NCBI GenBank assembly: GCA_046329055.1
Contig: JAXLVK010000015.1
Span: 14,505 to 78,504 of the forward strand
DNA length: 64,000 nucleotides
DNA from: JADKCL01 sp046329055
Lineage (GTDB): Bacteria > Bacteroidota > Bacteroidia > J057 > JADKCL01
Reading direction: 5' to 3'
Translations under genes and position numbers: made by a program
The notes under the pieces: generated by a model
Told to the model about the DNA's origin: nothing
The model's database searches: none
Seen by the model: the letters and a program-made list of their open reading frames with translations, nothing else
In this document: one piece after another, positions 26,236 to 35,001 of the stretch
Numbering within the stretch: position 1 is the stretch's first letter
Layout of the letters: each line of letters starts with the position of its first letter

Positions 26236-27705
26236 ATGCATTCGAAGAAATCTCTCCTGCGAACCTTGTTCTTGCTTTTGATGGTTTCGATGGCCGTCCC
26301 AGATGTTTTTGCCAGTCACTTGATGGGCGCACACATCGAGACCCGCAGCCTCAACGGAACCACTGTGGAGATCCGGGTTGTCACCTATTCCGATCCCTCC
26401 GGTTCATTCACGGATGCCTGCTCGGTGGATTTGGAGATTTGGAATGGTGCCGGGACGCAAAAGCTCGGTGATATCCTCGGAATCCCCCGGGTAAACGGCC
26501 CGCTCGCGCAGGATCCACAGTTCCCTTCGATCACTTGCCAGGTAGGAATCGGGATGGGGACCTATATGATCGGCACGTACAAGCGGAGCGAATACCTCAC
26601 CACGCATGCTTTCGTCCCTCAGGAAAACTACATCCTGCGCTTCAAGCTTGTGGGCAGGAATCCCGGCATCCTCAACCTCACCAATCCCGACAACCAATGG
26701 TTCATCGCAGAGACACATTTCCAGTTCTCCCCATTCACACCCAACGCTTCTCCTGTTCTGCTGAACCATACCCTCGAAATGGGCTGTGTCGGGCAAATGA
26801 TCACCTTGAATCCTGGCGCATGGGATGAGGACGGCGATTCCTTGGCTTTCGATTGGGCGGCCCCGCTTGGTGGGACGGGCTATGTCCGTGCGGATTCTGT
26901 GGGCACCAACGGACAACTCCACCTCGACCCAGAATCGGGTCACATCACGTGGACCAATTCTCAGACTCCCGGAACCTATGTCCTGTGCTATGCCATCAGA
27001 GAATACCGCGACGGATTCTTGCTCAGCACCACCCCCGTCGAGCAACTCATTCTGCTCCAATCCTGCACCAACCAGCCGCCCATGATCGAGGCCATCACCG
27101 ACACCACAGTGGCCGCCAATGTCCCGCTGCAAATCCCCTACCGCGTCTGGGATCCCGATACCCAATCGGACAGCGTCTATTTCCAGTCCAACAATGCTGC
27201 CCGGGGCCTGAATTCCGCCTTCCATGCCAATCCAGCTGCCTCACTCAGCACCAATCCCGACCCCGAAATCGCTGCCACCACCCTCGATACCATCAGCGGC
27301 ACCATCAGCTGGATACCACCCGCCGTGCCCGGCCGGACACAACCCTACCAGATCGATCTCGTCGCTCATGACAACATCGGCTATCATTCGCAGCCAGGCA
27401 ACGAAAGGGCACTCAGGCACCACCTGATCCACATTTGGGTGCAAACCCCGGTTGCAAATGATCCCCCGCTGCAGCCGAAATTGACCCTGTCGCCGAATCC
27501 CGCAGCAGGCCGATTCAGGATAGAGCCGTTCTCGAAAGCCCCCAGCCGTGTGGAAGCCATCGACCAAATGGGCCGGACCCACGTCCTCCACCCAACGGAC
27601 ACCGGATCAGCAGAATACAGCACAGAAGGTTTGCCACCAGGCATCTACGTCATTCGCCTCACCGAGCGCAACCAAATCCGCACCGGAAAATTGATCCTCC
27701 AATGA
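26236..27705 (+). CDS. T9SS type A secreted protein with cadherin/PKD-like modules
   Basis: This 489-aa protein has a signal peptide (MHSKKSLLRTLFLLLMVSMA) followed by ASHLMGAHIETRSLNGTTVE, an opening common in large Bacteroidota gliding-associated secreted proteins (SHxxGA...). Middle modules have WDEDGDSLAFDW and WDPDTQSDSVYFQ, typical of cadherin/PKD-like Ig folds with Asp-rich calcium sites. The C-terminus is a type A sorting domain (LSPNPAAGRFRIEPF to LPPGIYVIRLTE). The ORF overlaps the upstream part of the next open frame by four bases, but the likelier start of that gene is further downstream. Confidence 0.8.
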   Translation: MHSKKSLLRTLFLLLMVSMAVPDVFASHLMGAHIETRSLNGTTVEIRVVTYSDPSGSFTDACSVDLEIWNGAGTQKLGDILGIPRVNGPLAQDPQFPSITCQVGIGMGTYMIGTYKRSEYLTTHAFVPQENYILRFKLVGRNPGILNLTNPDNQWFIAETHFQFSPFTPNASPVLLNHTLEMGCVGQMITLNPGAWDEDGDSLAFDWAAPLGGTGYVRADSVGTNGQLHLDPESGHITWTNSQTPGTYVLCYAIREYRDGFLLSTTPVEQLILLQSCTNQPPMIEAITDTTVAANVPLQIPYRVWDPDTQSDSVYFQSNNAARGLNSAFHANPAASLSTNPDPEIAATTLDTISGTISWIPPAVPGRTQPYQIDLVAHDNIGYHSQPGNERALRHHLIHIWVQTPVANDPPLQPKLTLSPNPAAGRFRIEPFSKAPSRVEAIDQMGRTHVLHPTDTGSAEYSTEGLPPGIYVIRLTERNQIRTGKLILQ

Positions 27706-27785
27706 AGCCCAATTGGCACCAGGAGCAATCACCCCAAAATCAAATATCCCCTGTCCCCTATCAACTAATTCCCTATCTTTTCCCC

Positions 27786-28409
27786 GTGAGAGCCGCAAAA
27801 CTGATCTGTTTCGCCCTGATCGCCCTCTGCCTTGGCAGGGTTCATGCGCAGTCCGCCGAGGAGGCGCTCCGCGCAGCCCATGCAAAATTCCAGTCATTGG
27901 AAAGCTATTCGGCGACCGTGGGGTATGACATGGGCGGGCACCGGGACATGGGCAAGGTCTTTTACCGGGGTGCCAAGTTCCACATGGATTTCCCGGAGGA
28001 TCAGACCATCTGCGATGGCAAGGTCGAGGTGAATTGGAACAAAGCATTTGCCACGATCACGTATCCCGAACCGCCAGTGGGCCCGGACCTCAGCGTCGCT
28101 GGGATGTACACCCTCTACACCCACGCCTACAATTTTGCTTGGTTGGACAGTTCGGCAACCGTCCAAAAGATGGAGCTGATGCCCAAGGACCCCAACTCCA
28201 CGCTTCCCATCGTCCGAATCGGCCTGAACCGCAAGTCGGGACTCATGGAATACTACTCCATCGAGCCCGTCGAAGGCGCCCCTCTCGACATGCAAATCCT
28301 CGACTTCAAGGTCAACCCCGTCCTCGACGACAAACTCTTCATCATCGATTGGCAATTCGTAAAAAAGGTCGAAGACGGCCTAGTCCCCCCCGTAGAACAC
28401 GAACACTGA
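27786..28409 (+). CDS. LolA-like outer-membrane lipoprotein carrier
   Basis: I take the GTG at 27786 as start, giving a signal peptide (VRAAKLICFALIALCLGRVH-AQ); the open frame extends upstream to 27702 without a signal-like start. The 207-aa product has the LolA fold pattern: SAEEALRAAHAKFQSLESYS at the N-terminus, then GKVFYRGAKFHMDFPEDQTI and DGKVEVNWNKAFATITYP. LolA-like proteins carry lipoproteins across the periplasm. A TATCTTTT box (27774-27781) lies five bases before the GTG, so the transcript may be nearly leaderless. The C-terminus is a little longer than usual. Confidence 0.75.
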   Translation: MRAAKLICFALIALCLGRVHAQSAEEALRAAHAKFQSLESYSATVGYDMGGHRDMGKVFYRGAKFHMDFPEDQTICDGKVEVNWNKAFATITYPEPPVGPDLSVAGMYTLYTHAYNFAWLDSSATVQKMELMPKDPNSTLPIVRIGLNRKSGLMEYYSIEPVEGAPLDMQILDFKVNPVLDDKLFIIDWQFVKKVEDGLVPPVEHEH

Positions 28410-28419
28410 GGGAATGAAT

Positions 28420-28494
28420 AATTGATAATTAACAATGAATAATGATCCAGTATGTCTGGATAATTATTCATTATTAACTATTCATTATCAATTG
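28420..28494. repeat. AT-rich inverted repeat between convergent genes
   Basis: AATTGATAAT...ATGAATAATGATCCAG (28420-28450) pairs with CTGGATAATTATTCATTA...TATCAATT (28457-28494) with one 6-base gap. It contains the stop and last codons of the DUF2878 gene (tail QLIMNS). It is the same element type as at 34932-34996 and may act as a two-way terminator. Confidence 0.7.
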
Positions 28495-29049
28495 CTTAGG
28501 TGGTCTCATCTTCTCCATCACCCAGTAGCACAGGATGAGCACGATGCCCCAGGGAGCGGCGAGGATCGCCATGGTAGTCCAGTCGTCGTAGGCAAATCGG
28601 ATGGCGCCCATTTCCTCCCCAGTCCAGTAGGCCAGCGGCCCGAAGACGGCCCCCACGATGAAAGTCCACACGGGCTTGCCGATCAATACATCCAGCGAAT
28701 GGTCCAATGTCACCGCCAAGCCCGCCCAGATGCTCGTGATCCAGATCGGGGCCAGGAAATCCAGCACCGGATAGGTGCCGTTGTAATCGATGAGGTTGGT
28801 GGCATTGTAGATGGTGTCCACGATGGTGCCGATGCCAGCAACCACGAGGGCGAACCACATGTCCCAAACCCGCTTGGTATAGATGACATGCCCGATCAGG
28901 AACACGAAAAATGGCAAGGCTCCCCAATAACTCAAAGGCGGGCCTTCCACGGCGCCCCATGCGGCAAGCAGCCAACTGACCTTGAAGCCCACGTATTGGA
29001 TGAGCACCGTCCAGAAGAATGACCAAGTCAGGTATTTGTTTCGCGCCAT
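28474..29049 (-). CDS. DUF2878 family membrane protein
   Basis: This 191-aa protein has five to six membrane spans. The DUF2878 signature is visible: IWAGLAVTLDHSLDVLIGKP in the middle, followed by GAVFGPLAYWTGEEMGAI. The family is of unknown function and often sits near lipid or cofactor metabolism genes. Its last residues (KQLIMNS) are encoded by the AT-rich repeat element, so the native end was probably replaced. Just upstream on the minus strand TAACTTTA, near the TAnnTTTG consensus, lies about ten bases before the ATG. Confidence 0.75.
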   Translation of the reverse strand: MARNKYLTWSFFWTVLIQYVGFKVSWLLAAWGAVEGPPLSYWGALPFFVFLIGHVIYTKRVWDMWFALVVAGIGTIVDTIYNATNLIDYNGTYPVLDFLAPIWITSIWAGLAVTLDHSLDVLIGKPVWTFIVGAVFGPLAYWTGEEMGAIRFAYDDWTTMAILAAPWGIVLILCYWVMEKMRPPKQLIMNS

Positions 29050-29116
29050 TGTTGGGTAAAGTTAGCGTTTTCCGTTTTCCTGATATTTGGCAGAAAAATT
29101 GCGGAGATTGCTAGTG

Positions 29117-31237
29117 ATGCGAACGCTCATGTTCCGGTTCCTGCTGCTTGGCCTCCTCCTTATCGGGGTTGCCCCCGCTGTAATTGCGCAGCACGACGGC
29201 GAATCACGTGCCGAAAATGGCTGGTACATGGCCCCCTACGGTAGGTTGCACATCATGGTGGTGTATGCGGAGATCGACTTTGACAGCAGCCGCAAGCATG
29301 TCGATCCCGTCAAGAAACCCGGCGGGACCTGGGAATGGAAAAAAGGCAAGCTGCCCGTGTGGAAGGACCAACTCGTCTCCATGGATCCGCAGTCCGATGC
29401 CTGGATGACCAAGTACTTCCGGCAGGCGAGTTTCGGGAAATTCGTGGTCACGGGCGATCCATTGGACAGCATGATCACGATTCCCATCACGGAAATTCTG
29501 GACAATCGCGGCAAGGTCGTGGAGACCGAGTCCTTCGCCAACAACTACTACCGACAGGCTGTGGTGCGGAAGCTGAATGCCATGAAGGACCCCAAATTCC
29601 TCTTTGGCAGCAAAGTGCAGGACTTTGACAGATGGACATTTGGCGGAAATGGGACGGGCAGCAAGGAAAATCCCAACAACAAGATCGACCTGATCATGGT
29701 CGTGTGGCGCAACATCCATGTCGTGGGGCTGGGTGAAATGAGCGGCTATGTCCAGCCGGGCGACATGGGGGACCTGTGGGGAATGCACACGGACATGTAT
29801 TCCATGTTCAAGACGGAGGCCCTGCTACCCCTCGTCATCATGCGCCACGAATTCAGCCACATGCTCTACGGTGGCAACAATTTCCATACTGCCAATGGCG
29901 GCGTGGGCACCCGGACCTTCCTCTCGACCGTGGGCGGATGGAGCAACATGAGCGCGAGCGACGCCTGCTCACCCACATGGAATGCCTGGGACCGCGAACG
30001 CATGAACTGGGGCAATCCCGATAACCAACACCTCCTCAGCTGCCGCTGCGCCGACGATGGGCAGGAGCAAAACGGCGAAATGACCTACGGCCAACCCCAA
30101 TGCTTCGCTGGCGAATACATCCTGCGCGACTTCGCCTCTACCGGGGACGCCATCAAAATCAAGCTGCCCCACCTGCCCAAGACCGTCCGGAACCAATACC
30201 TCTGGCTCGAAAACCATCAGCGGTTAGATGGCTATGTCGATCATGACAAGATCCTCCCCAAGGGCCTCTATGCCTATATCCAAGTCGGAAAGGACGACCG
30301 CGTTGGCATGAAAACCTTTGGCGGGCCCTGCAACTACCTGTGGCCGCTCGTGGCCCAGGGCAGCTACGATTTTGACTACGACCCCACCAACGAGGCCTAC
30401 CTCCTGAAGGAAAGCCGCGCCAACCCCCTCACTGGGGCCACCTATTTCGTGCGCCACATGATCGACCTCGACGGCGACGACAAGCTCCGCATCACCAAGG
30501 ACGTCACACCCAAGACGGAATACGTCTTCCCCAAAAAGCTCTTCGTGGAGGGCAAGGAAATCCCCGCCGACTTCTTCTCCTACATGCAATACCCGCAGTT
30601 TGGCACCAAGGAAACGCCCTTCGTCCCAGACCTGCACAACAAAATCGGGATTGCCTACAACCCTGCCGCCACACCGCTGTATTCGCATACCGGCACCAAA
30701 CCCCAGCCCGATGACAACCGTCGCGTTTATCTGAACGGACTCAGCATTGAGGTGCTGGAAATGCGACCCGACGGCAGCATCAAGATCCGCATCCGCTGGG
30801 ACGACTTCGACATCCCCACCAATGTCCGCTGGTGTGGAGACATCGTCCTGAAGGAGCAGGTGGTCGTGCAGCGCGGTGGCAGCATCACCCTCGACCAAGG
30901 ATTTACCCCGCAGCTCGCCGAAGCCGTGCAACACATCGACGGCAAGGCTGTGTTTGTGGAACCCACCATCATGGAGGTTGACAGCGGCGCACTGCTCAAG
31001 CTAGAGAAATTCGGCAACCTGTGGATCCGTCCCGGCTCCACCTTGCTCATCCGCAAGGGCGCCCGCGTGGAGATGGCCAACAACAGCTCCATCGTCGTAG
31101 AGCGAGGTGCCCACGTCTATGTCGAGAAGGGTGCCCAGATCAAAAAAGGCAAACGCGATTCCGGCATTGTCTTCCGCAGCGGCAAGGAGGAATACGACGT
31201 CAACCCTAGATTCACCAAGCGCCTCCTGACGCAATAG
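29117..31237 (+). CDS. Secreted M6-like zinc metallopeptidase
   Basis: The start at 29117 gives the signal peptide MRTLMFRFLLLGLLLIGVAP...AQ; an in-frame ATG at 29087 is possible. The 706-aa product has a zinc site HEFSHMLYGGNNFH at about 244-257 (HExxH with a downstream Gly and a third His), as in immune-inhibitor-A-like M6 and metzincin families. The C-terminal 100 residues carry a short repeated beta pattern (LWIRPGSTLLIRKGARVEMA, SSIVVERGAHVYVEKGAQI) that looks like a small beta-solenoid. No T9SS sorting domain is seen, so it may be periplasmic or use another route. Confidence 0.75.
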   Translation: MRTLMFRFLLLGLLLIGVAPAVIAQHDGESRAENGWYMAPYGRLHIMVVYAEIDFDSSRKHVDPVKKPGGTWEWKKGKLPVWKDQLVSMDPQSDAWMTKYFRQASFGKFVVTGDPLDSMITIPITEILDNRGKVVETESFANNYYRQAVVRKLNAMKDPKFLFGSKVQDFDRWTFGGNGTGSKENPNNKIDLIMVVWRNIHVVGLGEMSGYVQPGDMGDLWGMHTDMYSMFKTEALLPLVIMRHEFSHMLYGGNNFHTANGGVGTRTFLSTVGGWSNMSASDACSPTWNAWDRERMNWGNPDNQHLLSCRCADDGQEQNGEMTYGQPQCFAGEYILRDFASTGDAIKIKLPHLPKTVRNQYLWLENHQRLDGYVDHDKILPKGLYAYIQVGKDDRVGMKTFGGPCNYLWPLVAQGSYDFDYDPTNEAYLLKESRANPLTGATYFVRHMIDLDGDDKLRITKDVTPKTEYVFPKKLFVEGKEIPADFFSYMQYPQFGTKETPFVPDLHNKIGIAYNPAATPLYSHTGTKPQPDDNRRVYLNGLSIEVLEMRPDGSIKIRIRWDDFDIPTNVRWCGDIVLKEQVVVQRGGSITLDQGFTPQLAEAVQHIDGKAVFVEPTIMEVDSGALLKLEKFGNLWIRPGSTLLIRKGARVEMANNSSIVVERGAHVYVEKGAQIKKGKRDSGIVFRSGKEEYDVNPRFTKRLLTQ

Positions 31238-31283
31238 GGCCTGTCAACCCATTTCAGGACGCTACAAGCCTCCAATATCAACT

Positions 31284-31313
31284 TTCAACTATCAACTACA
31301 AAAGCCATCTTTG
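31284..31313 (+). promoter_or_regulatory. Candidate promoter of the DUF1015 gene
   Basis: CATCTTTG (31306-31313), one base off TAnnTTTG, lies seven bases before the ATG at 31321, so the message would be nearly leaderless. TATCAACT repeats precede it (about 31276-31298). The same TATCAACTA...ATCTTT layout occurs before the LolA-like gene (27759-27781). The -33 position has TTC, not TTG. Confidence 0.35.
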
Positions 31314-31320
31314 CGCCCTG

Positions 31321-32661
31321 ATGGCACATATCCGTCCATTTCGGGCCTGGCGCTACAACGAGGAGAAACTGGGAAACATCGAGCCGATGTTCTCCCCGCT
31401 CTTTGATGTGGTCAGCCCCGAGCAACTGGAGCTGCTCTACAGCAACCCCAGCAATTCCATCCACCTGAGTGTCCCGGAGAGCGACGCGGCCGTGATGGAA
31501 AAGCTGCAAGACTGGAAGGCCAATGGCGTCCTGCACCAAGACCCGCTTCCAGCGATTTACATTTACTATCAGGAGTTTTCCCTCTTTGGTGAGTCCAAGA
31601 AGTATGTCCGGAAGGGCTTCGTGTCCATGATCCAACTGGACACGGAAGCCACTGATGAGCGAAACATCATCCTCCACGAAGGCACCATCGAGACCAGTGT
31701 GCTCGACCGCACCCGGCTCCTGCGGCAGACCCTTCTGAATGTCGCGCCCACCCACGGCCTCTACCACGACCCGCATTTCCGGTTGGAGGCCCTGATGGAT
31801 GCCTACATGGCCCATCCCATGCACGAATACCTGGATTACCAGGGTGTCGTGAACAAATTCGCCTTGGTGCAGGACCGCAGGGACATCGCATTGTTCCAAG
31901 AAGTCATCGCCGAGGGGCCGGTTTACCTTGCGGATGGGCATCACAGGTTGGCGTCGTCCATGGCGCTCTACCAACAGGCGATCGCCGAGGGCAAGGAGTT
32001 GCCGCATGACTCTGCTTGGGGCTACCACATGATGTTCCTGAGCAATACCGCTGGGGACGACTTGCGCATCCTGCCCATCCACAGAGTCTGGGAATTGCCC
32101 GAGAAAACCCACAATCCCAATCCGATCCTGAACCGGATGCGGGATTATTTTGAGGTGAACGAGGTGACTTTTGACCGGGTGCCGATCTATACCCGCGTAC
32201 TGGAGTCGCCGCGCACCTACGGCTTCGTCATCGGTAGCCTGCAATTCTTGATTCGGCTTCGGGATGAGATCGATCCGCTGCGGGACATCCCCCTCGACTT
32301 GCCGGATGCAGTCAAAGCCTTGGATTACACGGTCTTGCATTATTTCGTGTTTGAGAAGGTGTTTGGGGTGCCTTATGCCGAGCAGCGCATGAGTAACAAT
32401 GTCCAATACCTCAAGGACGTGGGTTTGGCGGTGAAGCAGGTCGTGACCTACCGGCAACGCTTGGCGTTCATCATGCCCGGTTGCTCGATGGGGCAAATGA
32501 TGGCGGTCTGCGAATCCGGTGCGCTGATGCCTCAGAAATCGACCTATTTTTATCCCAAAGTGGTCTGCGGGCTGCTTTTTGGCTCGATCGACGACGATGA
32601 AAACAACAGCCCCTTTGATCTTAGCTTCCGGCTCCCCGAGGCGTCAGCAACTGCTCCGTGA
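31321..32661 (+). CDS. DUF1015 family protein
   Basis: This 446-aa protein has the full DUF1015 layout. The N-terminus is MAHIRPFRAWRYNEEKLGN with FSPLFDVVSPEQ, and the conserved central motif YLADGHHRLASSMALY is at about residues 202-217, with conserved His and Arg. The family is annotated as a possible ParB-like or SerB-cluster protein; its biochemical role is unsettled. It overlaps the downstream maf gene by 65 bases, so the two are likely cotranscribed. Confidence 0.9.
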   Translation: MAHIRPFRAWRYNEEKLGNIEPMFSPLFDVVSPEQLELLYSNPSNSIHLSVPESDAAVMEKLQDWKANGVLHQDPLPAIYIYYQEFSLFGESKKYVRKGFVSMIQLDTEATDERNIILHEGTIETSVLDRTRLLRQTLLNVAPTHGLYHDPHFRLEALMDAYMAHPMHEYLDYQGVVNKFALVQDRRDIALFQEVIAEGPVYLADGHHRLASSMALYQQAIAEGKELPHDSAWGYHMMFLSNTAGDDLRILPIHRVWELPEKTHNPNPILNRMRDYFEVNEVTFDRVPIYTRVLESPRTYGFVIGSLQFLIRLRDEIDPLRDIPLDLPDAVKALDYTVLHYFVFEKVFGVPYAEQRMSNNVQYLKDVGLAVKQVVTYRQRLAFIMPGCSMGQMMAVCESGALMPQKSTYFYPKVVCGLLFGSIDDDENNSPFDLSFRLPEASATAP

Positions 32662-33166
32662 CCTGGGACTGGAGTTTCAAGTGGTGGTTCGGCAAGTGGA
32701 GGAGCAGATTCCGCCCGGACTGACCCCCGCCGCCGCCGCCGAATACCTCGCGCAGCACAAGAGCGCGGCCTACACCGACCTCGCGCAGGACCATATCATC
32801 ATCACCTCCGATACCATCGTCTCGTTGGGCGGCCATTTGCTCGAAAAGCCCACCGACCGCGCCGATGCCATCCGCATGTTGGGCCTTCTTTCCGGAAATG
32901 TCAATGAGGTGATTTCTGGCGTTTGCATCCGTCACCAAGACAGGTTGGAGGTCTTCCACGCATCCACATTCGTGACCTTCAAGCGATTGGAAAATTGGGA
33001 GATCGAGCACTACGTGGACCATTTTCGCCCCTACGACAAAGCTGGCGCCTACGGCATCCAAGAATGGATCGGCATGGTCGGCATCGAGCGCATCGAAGGC
33101 GACTACTACAATGTGGTAGGGCTGCCCGTAGGCATGGTCTGGGAGCGGCTGAAGGGGTTTTTGTGA
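32597..33166 (+). CDS. maf: Maf/YhdE-type nucleotide pyrophosphatase
   Basis: The start is the Met of MKTTAPLILASGSPRRQQLL (32597); two upstream in-frame Met/Ser residues lie in the previous gene. The 189-aa product has the Maf signature ILASGSPRRQQLLRDLG at the N-terminus, ITSDTIVSLGG (catalytic Asp region) and DKAGAYGIQEW near the end, all conserved in the dTTP/UTP pyrophosphatase branch (YhdE-like, GSPRR...AGAYGIQ). It hydrolyses non-canonical or pyrimidine nucleotides to monophosphates in the cytoplasm. Confidence 0.92.
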   Translation: MKTTAPLILASGSPRRQQLLRDLGLEFQVVVRQVEEQIPPGLTPAAAAEYLAQHKSAAYTDLAQDHIIITSDTIVSLGGHLLEKPTDRADAIRMLGLLSGNVNEVISGVCIRHQDRLEVFHASTFVTFKRLENWEIEHYVDHFRPYDKAGAYGIQEWIGMVGIERIEGDYYNVVGLPVGMVWERLKGFL

Positions 33167-33272
33167 TATTTTTTCCGATAGGGTGTTCTGTTTTTTGTGG
33201 AACTTTTGTAAATTTGAGGATTATGCACGAGAGTCCTAGGTTACAGATACGAAGAAACTCAAGCGAAAGCAG

Positions 33273-33566
33273 TTGGGCCTGAAGCTGTACGGCGCGATCG
33301 ACCAATTGATAGCTGACCTTGAGAACAATGACTTCAGGTCGCACGAAGAACTCAAGGCTGTTCGCGGGGACGCTGATCGGGTTCACAGCGAGGGATTCTA
33401 CTTTTTCAACATCAACATCCACCGAACAATGGTGCTGGTTGAGATGGATGAGGACGGAGAAGCAACCATCGTATGGGCAGGCTCCCACGATGATTACGAA
33501 TCCACCTTCAAAAACAACCGTCACACCATCGAGAAGTGGTTGAGGAACAAGGGCTTTATCAATTAG
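33273..33566 (+). CDS. HigB-like toxin of a type II toxin-antitoxin pair
   Basis: The frame starts at a TTG (33273); codons are open back to 33240 but with no ATG or GTG. The 97-aa product matches the HigB ribosome-dependent RNase layout: ELKAVRGDADRV, then FYFFNINIHRTMVLVEMDED, then VWAGSHDDYE (in place of the usual TH-xEY). A -7-like box TAAATTTG at 33209-33216 lies upstream with a weak -33. The antitoxin gene follows after 4 bases. The N-terminal 15-20 residues differ from the family, so the true start may be uncertain or the gene is trimmed. Confidence 0.7.
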   Translation: MGLKLYGAIDQLIADLENNDFRSHEELKAVRGDADRVHSEGFYFFNINIHRTMVLVEMDEDGEATIVWAGSHDDYESTFKNNRHTIEKWLRNKGFIN

Positions 33567-33570
33567 TCGC

Positions 33571-34134
33571 ATGAAACTCCAAGACGTCTATGCCATCATT
33601 CAGAAGGGTGTGCTGAACTCCGAGTTGGAGTATGAGCATGCTCAAGTTGCCGAGCGGAATCTGCGCCTTGCGGTGAAGGAGGATGCCTCTTTGAAACCTG
33701 TAAGGGATCAATTGAGAACGATCATTCATGCTTATCAGGAGACACATTGGCGGGATGAGGATGAGATTGCGGAAGCTCAAATCGCCGAGAGTGACCGTGC
33801 TGAGGCACAGGCGGAGATGGAGCGGCAGTTCCTAGCACAGCGGCGGCAGGTGATCAAGGACCGCCTCAAGGAGCTCGGATTGAAGCAGCAGGACCTGGGC
33901 TCGCTCCTCGGGCACAGCAAGTCCTACATGTCCGAACTCATGAACGGTGTGCGCTCGCTTTCCTTCCAGGATTCCGTCCTCGTTCACAAGCTGCTGGGCA
34001 TCAGCCTGAACGACTTGATTCCAACATCTATCTCAGCATCGACGCAGCGCCGCCTCCGAGCATCCATGGGCAAACTGCAATCGAAAAACATCCAATTGGA
34101 CGCCGAGAGCCTACAGTTGATCCGAGTGGATTGA
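33571..34134 (+). CDS. HigA-like antitoxin / XRE regulator
   Basis: This 187-aa protein has a helix-turn-helix of the XRE class in its second half (LKQQDLGSLLGHSKSYMSEL, then VRSLSFQDSVLVHKLLGISL). The N-terminal half is helical with an acidic coil (DEDEIAEAQIAESDRAEAQA), longer than in compact HigA proteins. It follows the HigB-like gene by 4 bases, the toxin-first order typical of higBA. It should bind the toxin through the N-terminal part and repress the shared promoter through the HTH. Confidence 0.75.
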   Translation: MKLQDVYAIIQKGVLNSELEYEHAQVAERNLRLAVKEDASLKPVRDQLRTIIHAYQETHWRDEDEIAEAQIAESDRAEAQAEMERQFLAQRRQVIKDRLKELGLKQQDLGSLLGHSKSYMSELMNGVRSLSFQDSVLVHKLLGISLNDLIPTSISASTQRRLRASMGKLQSKNIQLDAESLQLIRVD

Positions 34135-34221
34135 TCGGAAGTTAGGGTTGCATTCGGTTGCAGGTATTGAGGTTTTTCGCTCGGGCTACGCAGTCCTGCG
34201 GCATTTCCGTAAAATTGCCGC

Positions 34222-34947
34222 ATGACCAAGCTCAGTGTCAACATCAACAAGTTCGCAACCCTGCGCAATGCCCGTGGCGGTAACAATCCGGACGTGCGGC
34301 AGGCTGCCATCGACTGCGTGCGCTTCGGTGCTCAAGGGATCACGGTGCATCCCCGCCCGGACGAGCGCCACATCCGCCGCACGGATGTCTATGAGGTCGC
34401 GGAGGCCATCACCGTCGAATTCAACATCGAGGGTTACCCCAGCGACGACTTCCTCCGCCTCGTCGAGGATGTCCGCCCTGCCCAATGCACCCTCGTCCCC
34501 GATCCGCCTGGCGTCCTCACGAGCAATGCCGGATGGGATGCCATACAGCACCAGTCGCAACTCCGCGATGTCGTGGCCAGGCTGCACGCAGCAGACGTCC
34601 GTACCAGCATTTTCATGGAAACCGACATCCGGCAAATCGACGCCGCTCGCGCCTGCGGGACCGACCGCATCGAGCTGTACACTGAGCCCTACGCCGCCAA
34701 CTACGCCCTGGACCGCGCCGTCGCCATTGCGCCCTTTGTCCGCGCTGCCCAGCACGCCCACGAAATCGGCCTCGGCCTGAACGCCGGGCACGACCTGAGC
34801 CTAGAAAATCTGCGGTATTTCCACCAGCACATTCCCCACCTGCTGGAAGTCTCCATCGGCCACGCCCTCGTCTGCGACGCCCTCTACCTCGGGCTTGAGG
34901 AGACGATCAGGCAATACCTTCAGCAATTAATAATTGATAATGAATAA
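34222..34947 (+). CDS. pdxJ: Pyridoxine 5'-phosphate synthase
   Basis: This 241-aa protein matches PdxJ throughout. MTKLSVNINKFATLRNARGG is the N-terminal phosphate and substrate loop, GITVHPRPDERHIRRTDV carries the catalytic His, EFNIEGYP the catalytic Glu, and LGLNAGHDLSLENLRYF the second His. It condenses 1-deoxyxylulose 5-phosphate with 3-amino-2-oxopropyl phosphate to pyridoxine 5'-phosphate. The tail QQLIIDNE after the normal end is encoded by the AT-rich repeat element that follows. Confidence 0.95.
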   Translation: MTKLSVNINKFATLRNARGGNNPDVRQAAIDCVRFGAQGITVHPRPDERHIRRTDVYEVAEAITVEFNIEGYPSDDFLRLVEDVRPAQCTLVPDPPGVLTSNAGWDAIQHQSQLRDVVARLHAADVRTSIFMETDIRQIDAARACGTDRIELYTEPYAANYALDRAVAIAPFVRAAQHAHEIGLGLNAGHDLSLENLRYFHQHIPHLLEVSIGHALVCDALYLGLEETIRQYLQQLIIDNE

Positions 34948-34996
34948 TTAATAATTCGCTGGTAGTCAGTCAATTATTAATTATTCATTGTTAATT
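34932..34996. repeat. AT-rich inverted repeat between convergent genes
   Basis: Arms 34932-34957 and 34971-34996 match at about 22 of 26 positions (AATTGATAATGAATAATTAA and complement) with a 13-base loop. The left arm holds the pdxJ stop. It is the same element as at 28420-28494 and is likely a two-way terminator or small mobile repeat. Confidence 0.75.
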
Positions 34997-35001
34997 ATCC
35001 A

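Noticed and set aside
26404..27225. 273-aa minus-strand ORF
   Set aside because: Antisense of the T9SS type A gene 26236-27705, no motif.
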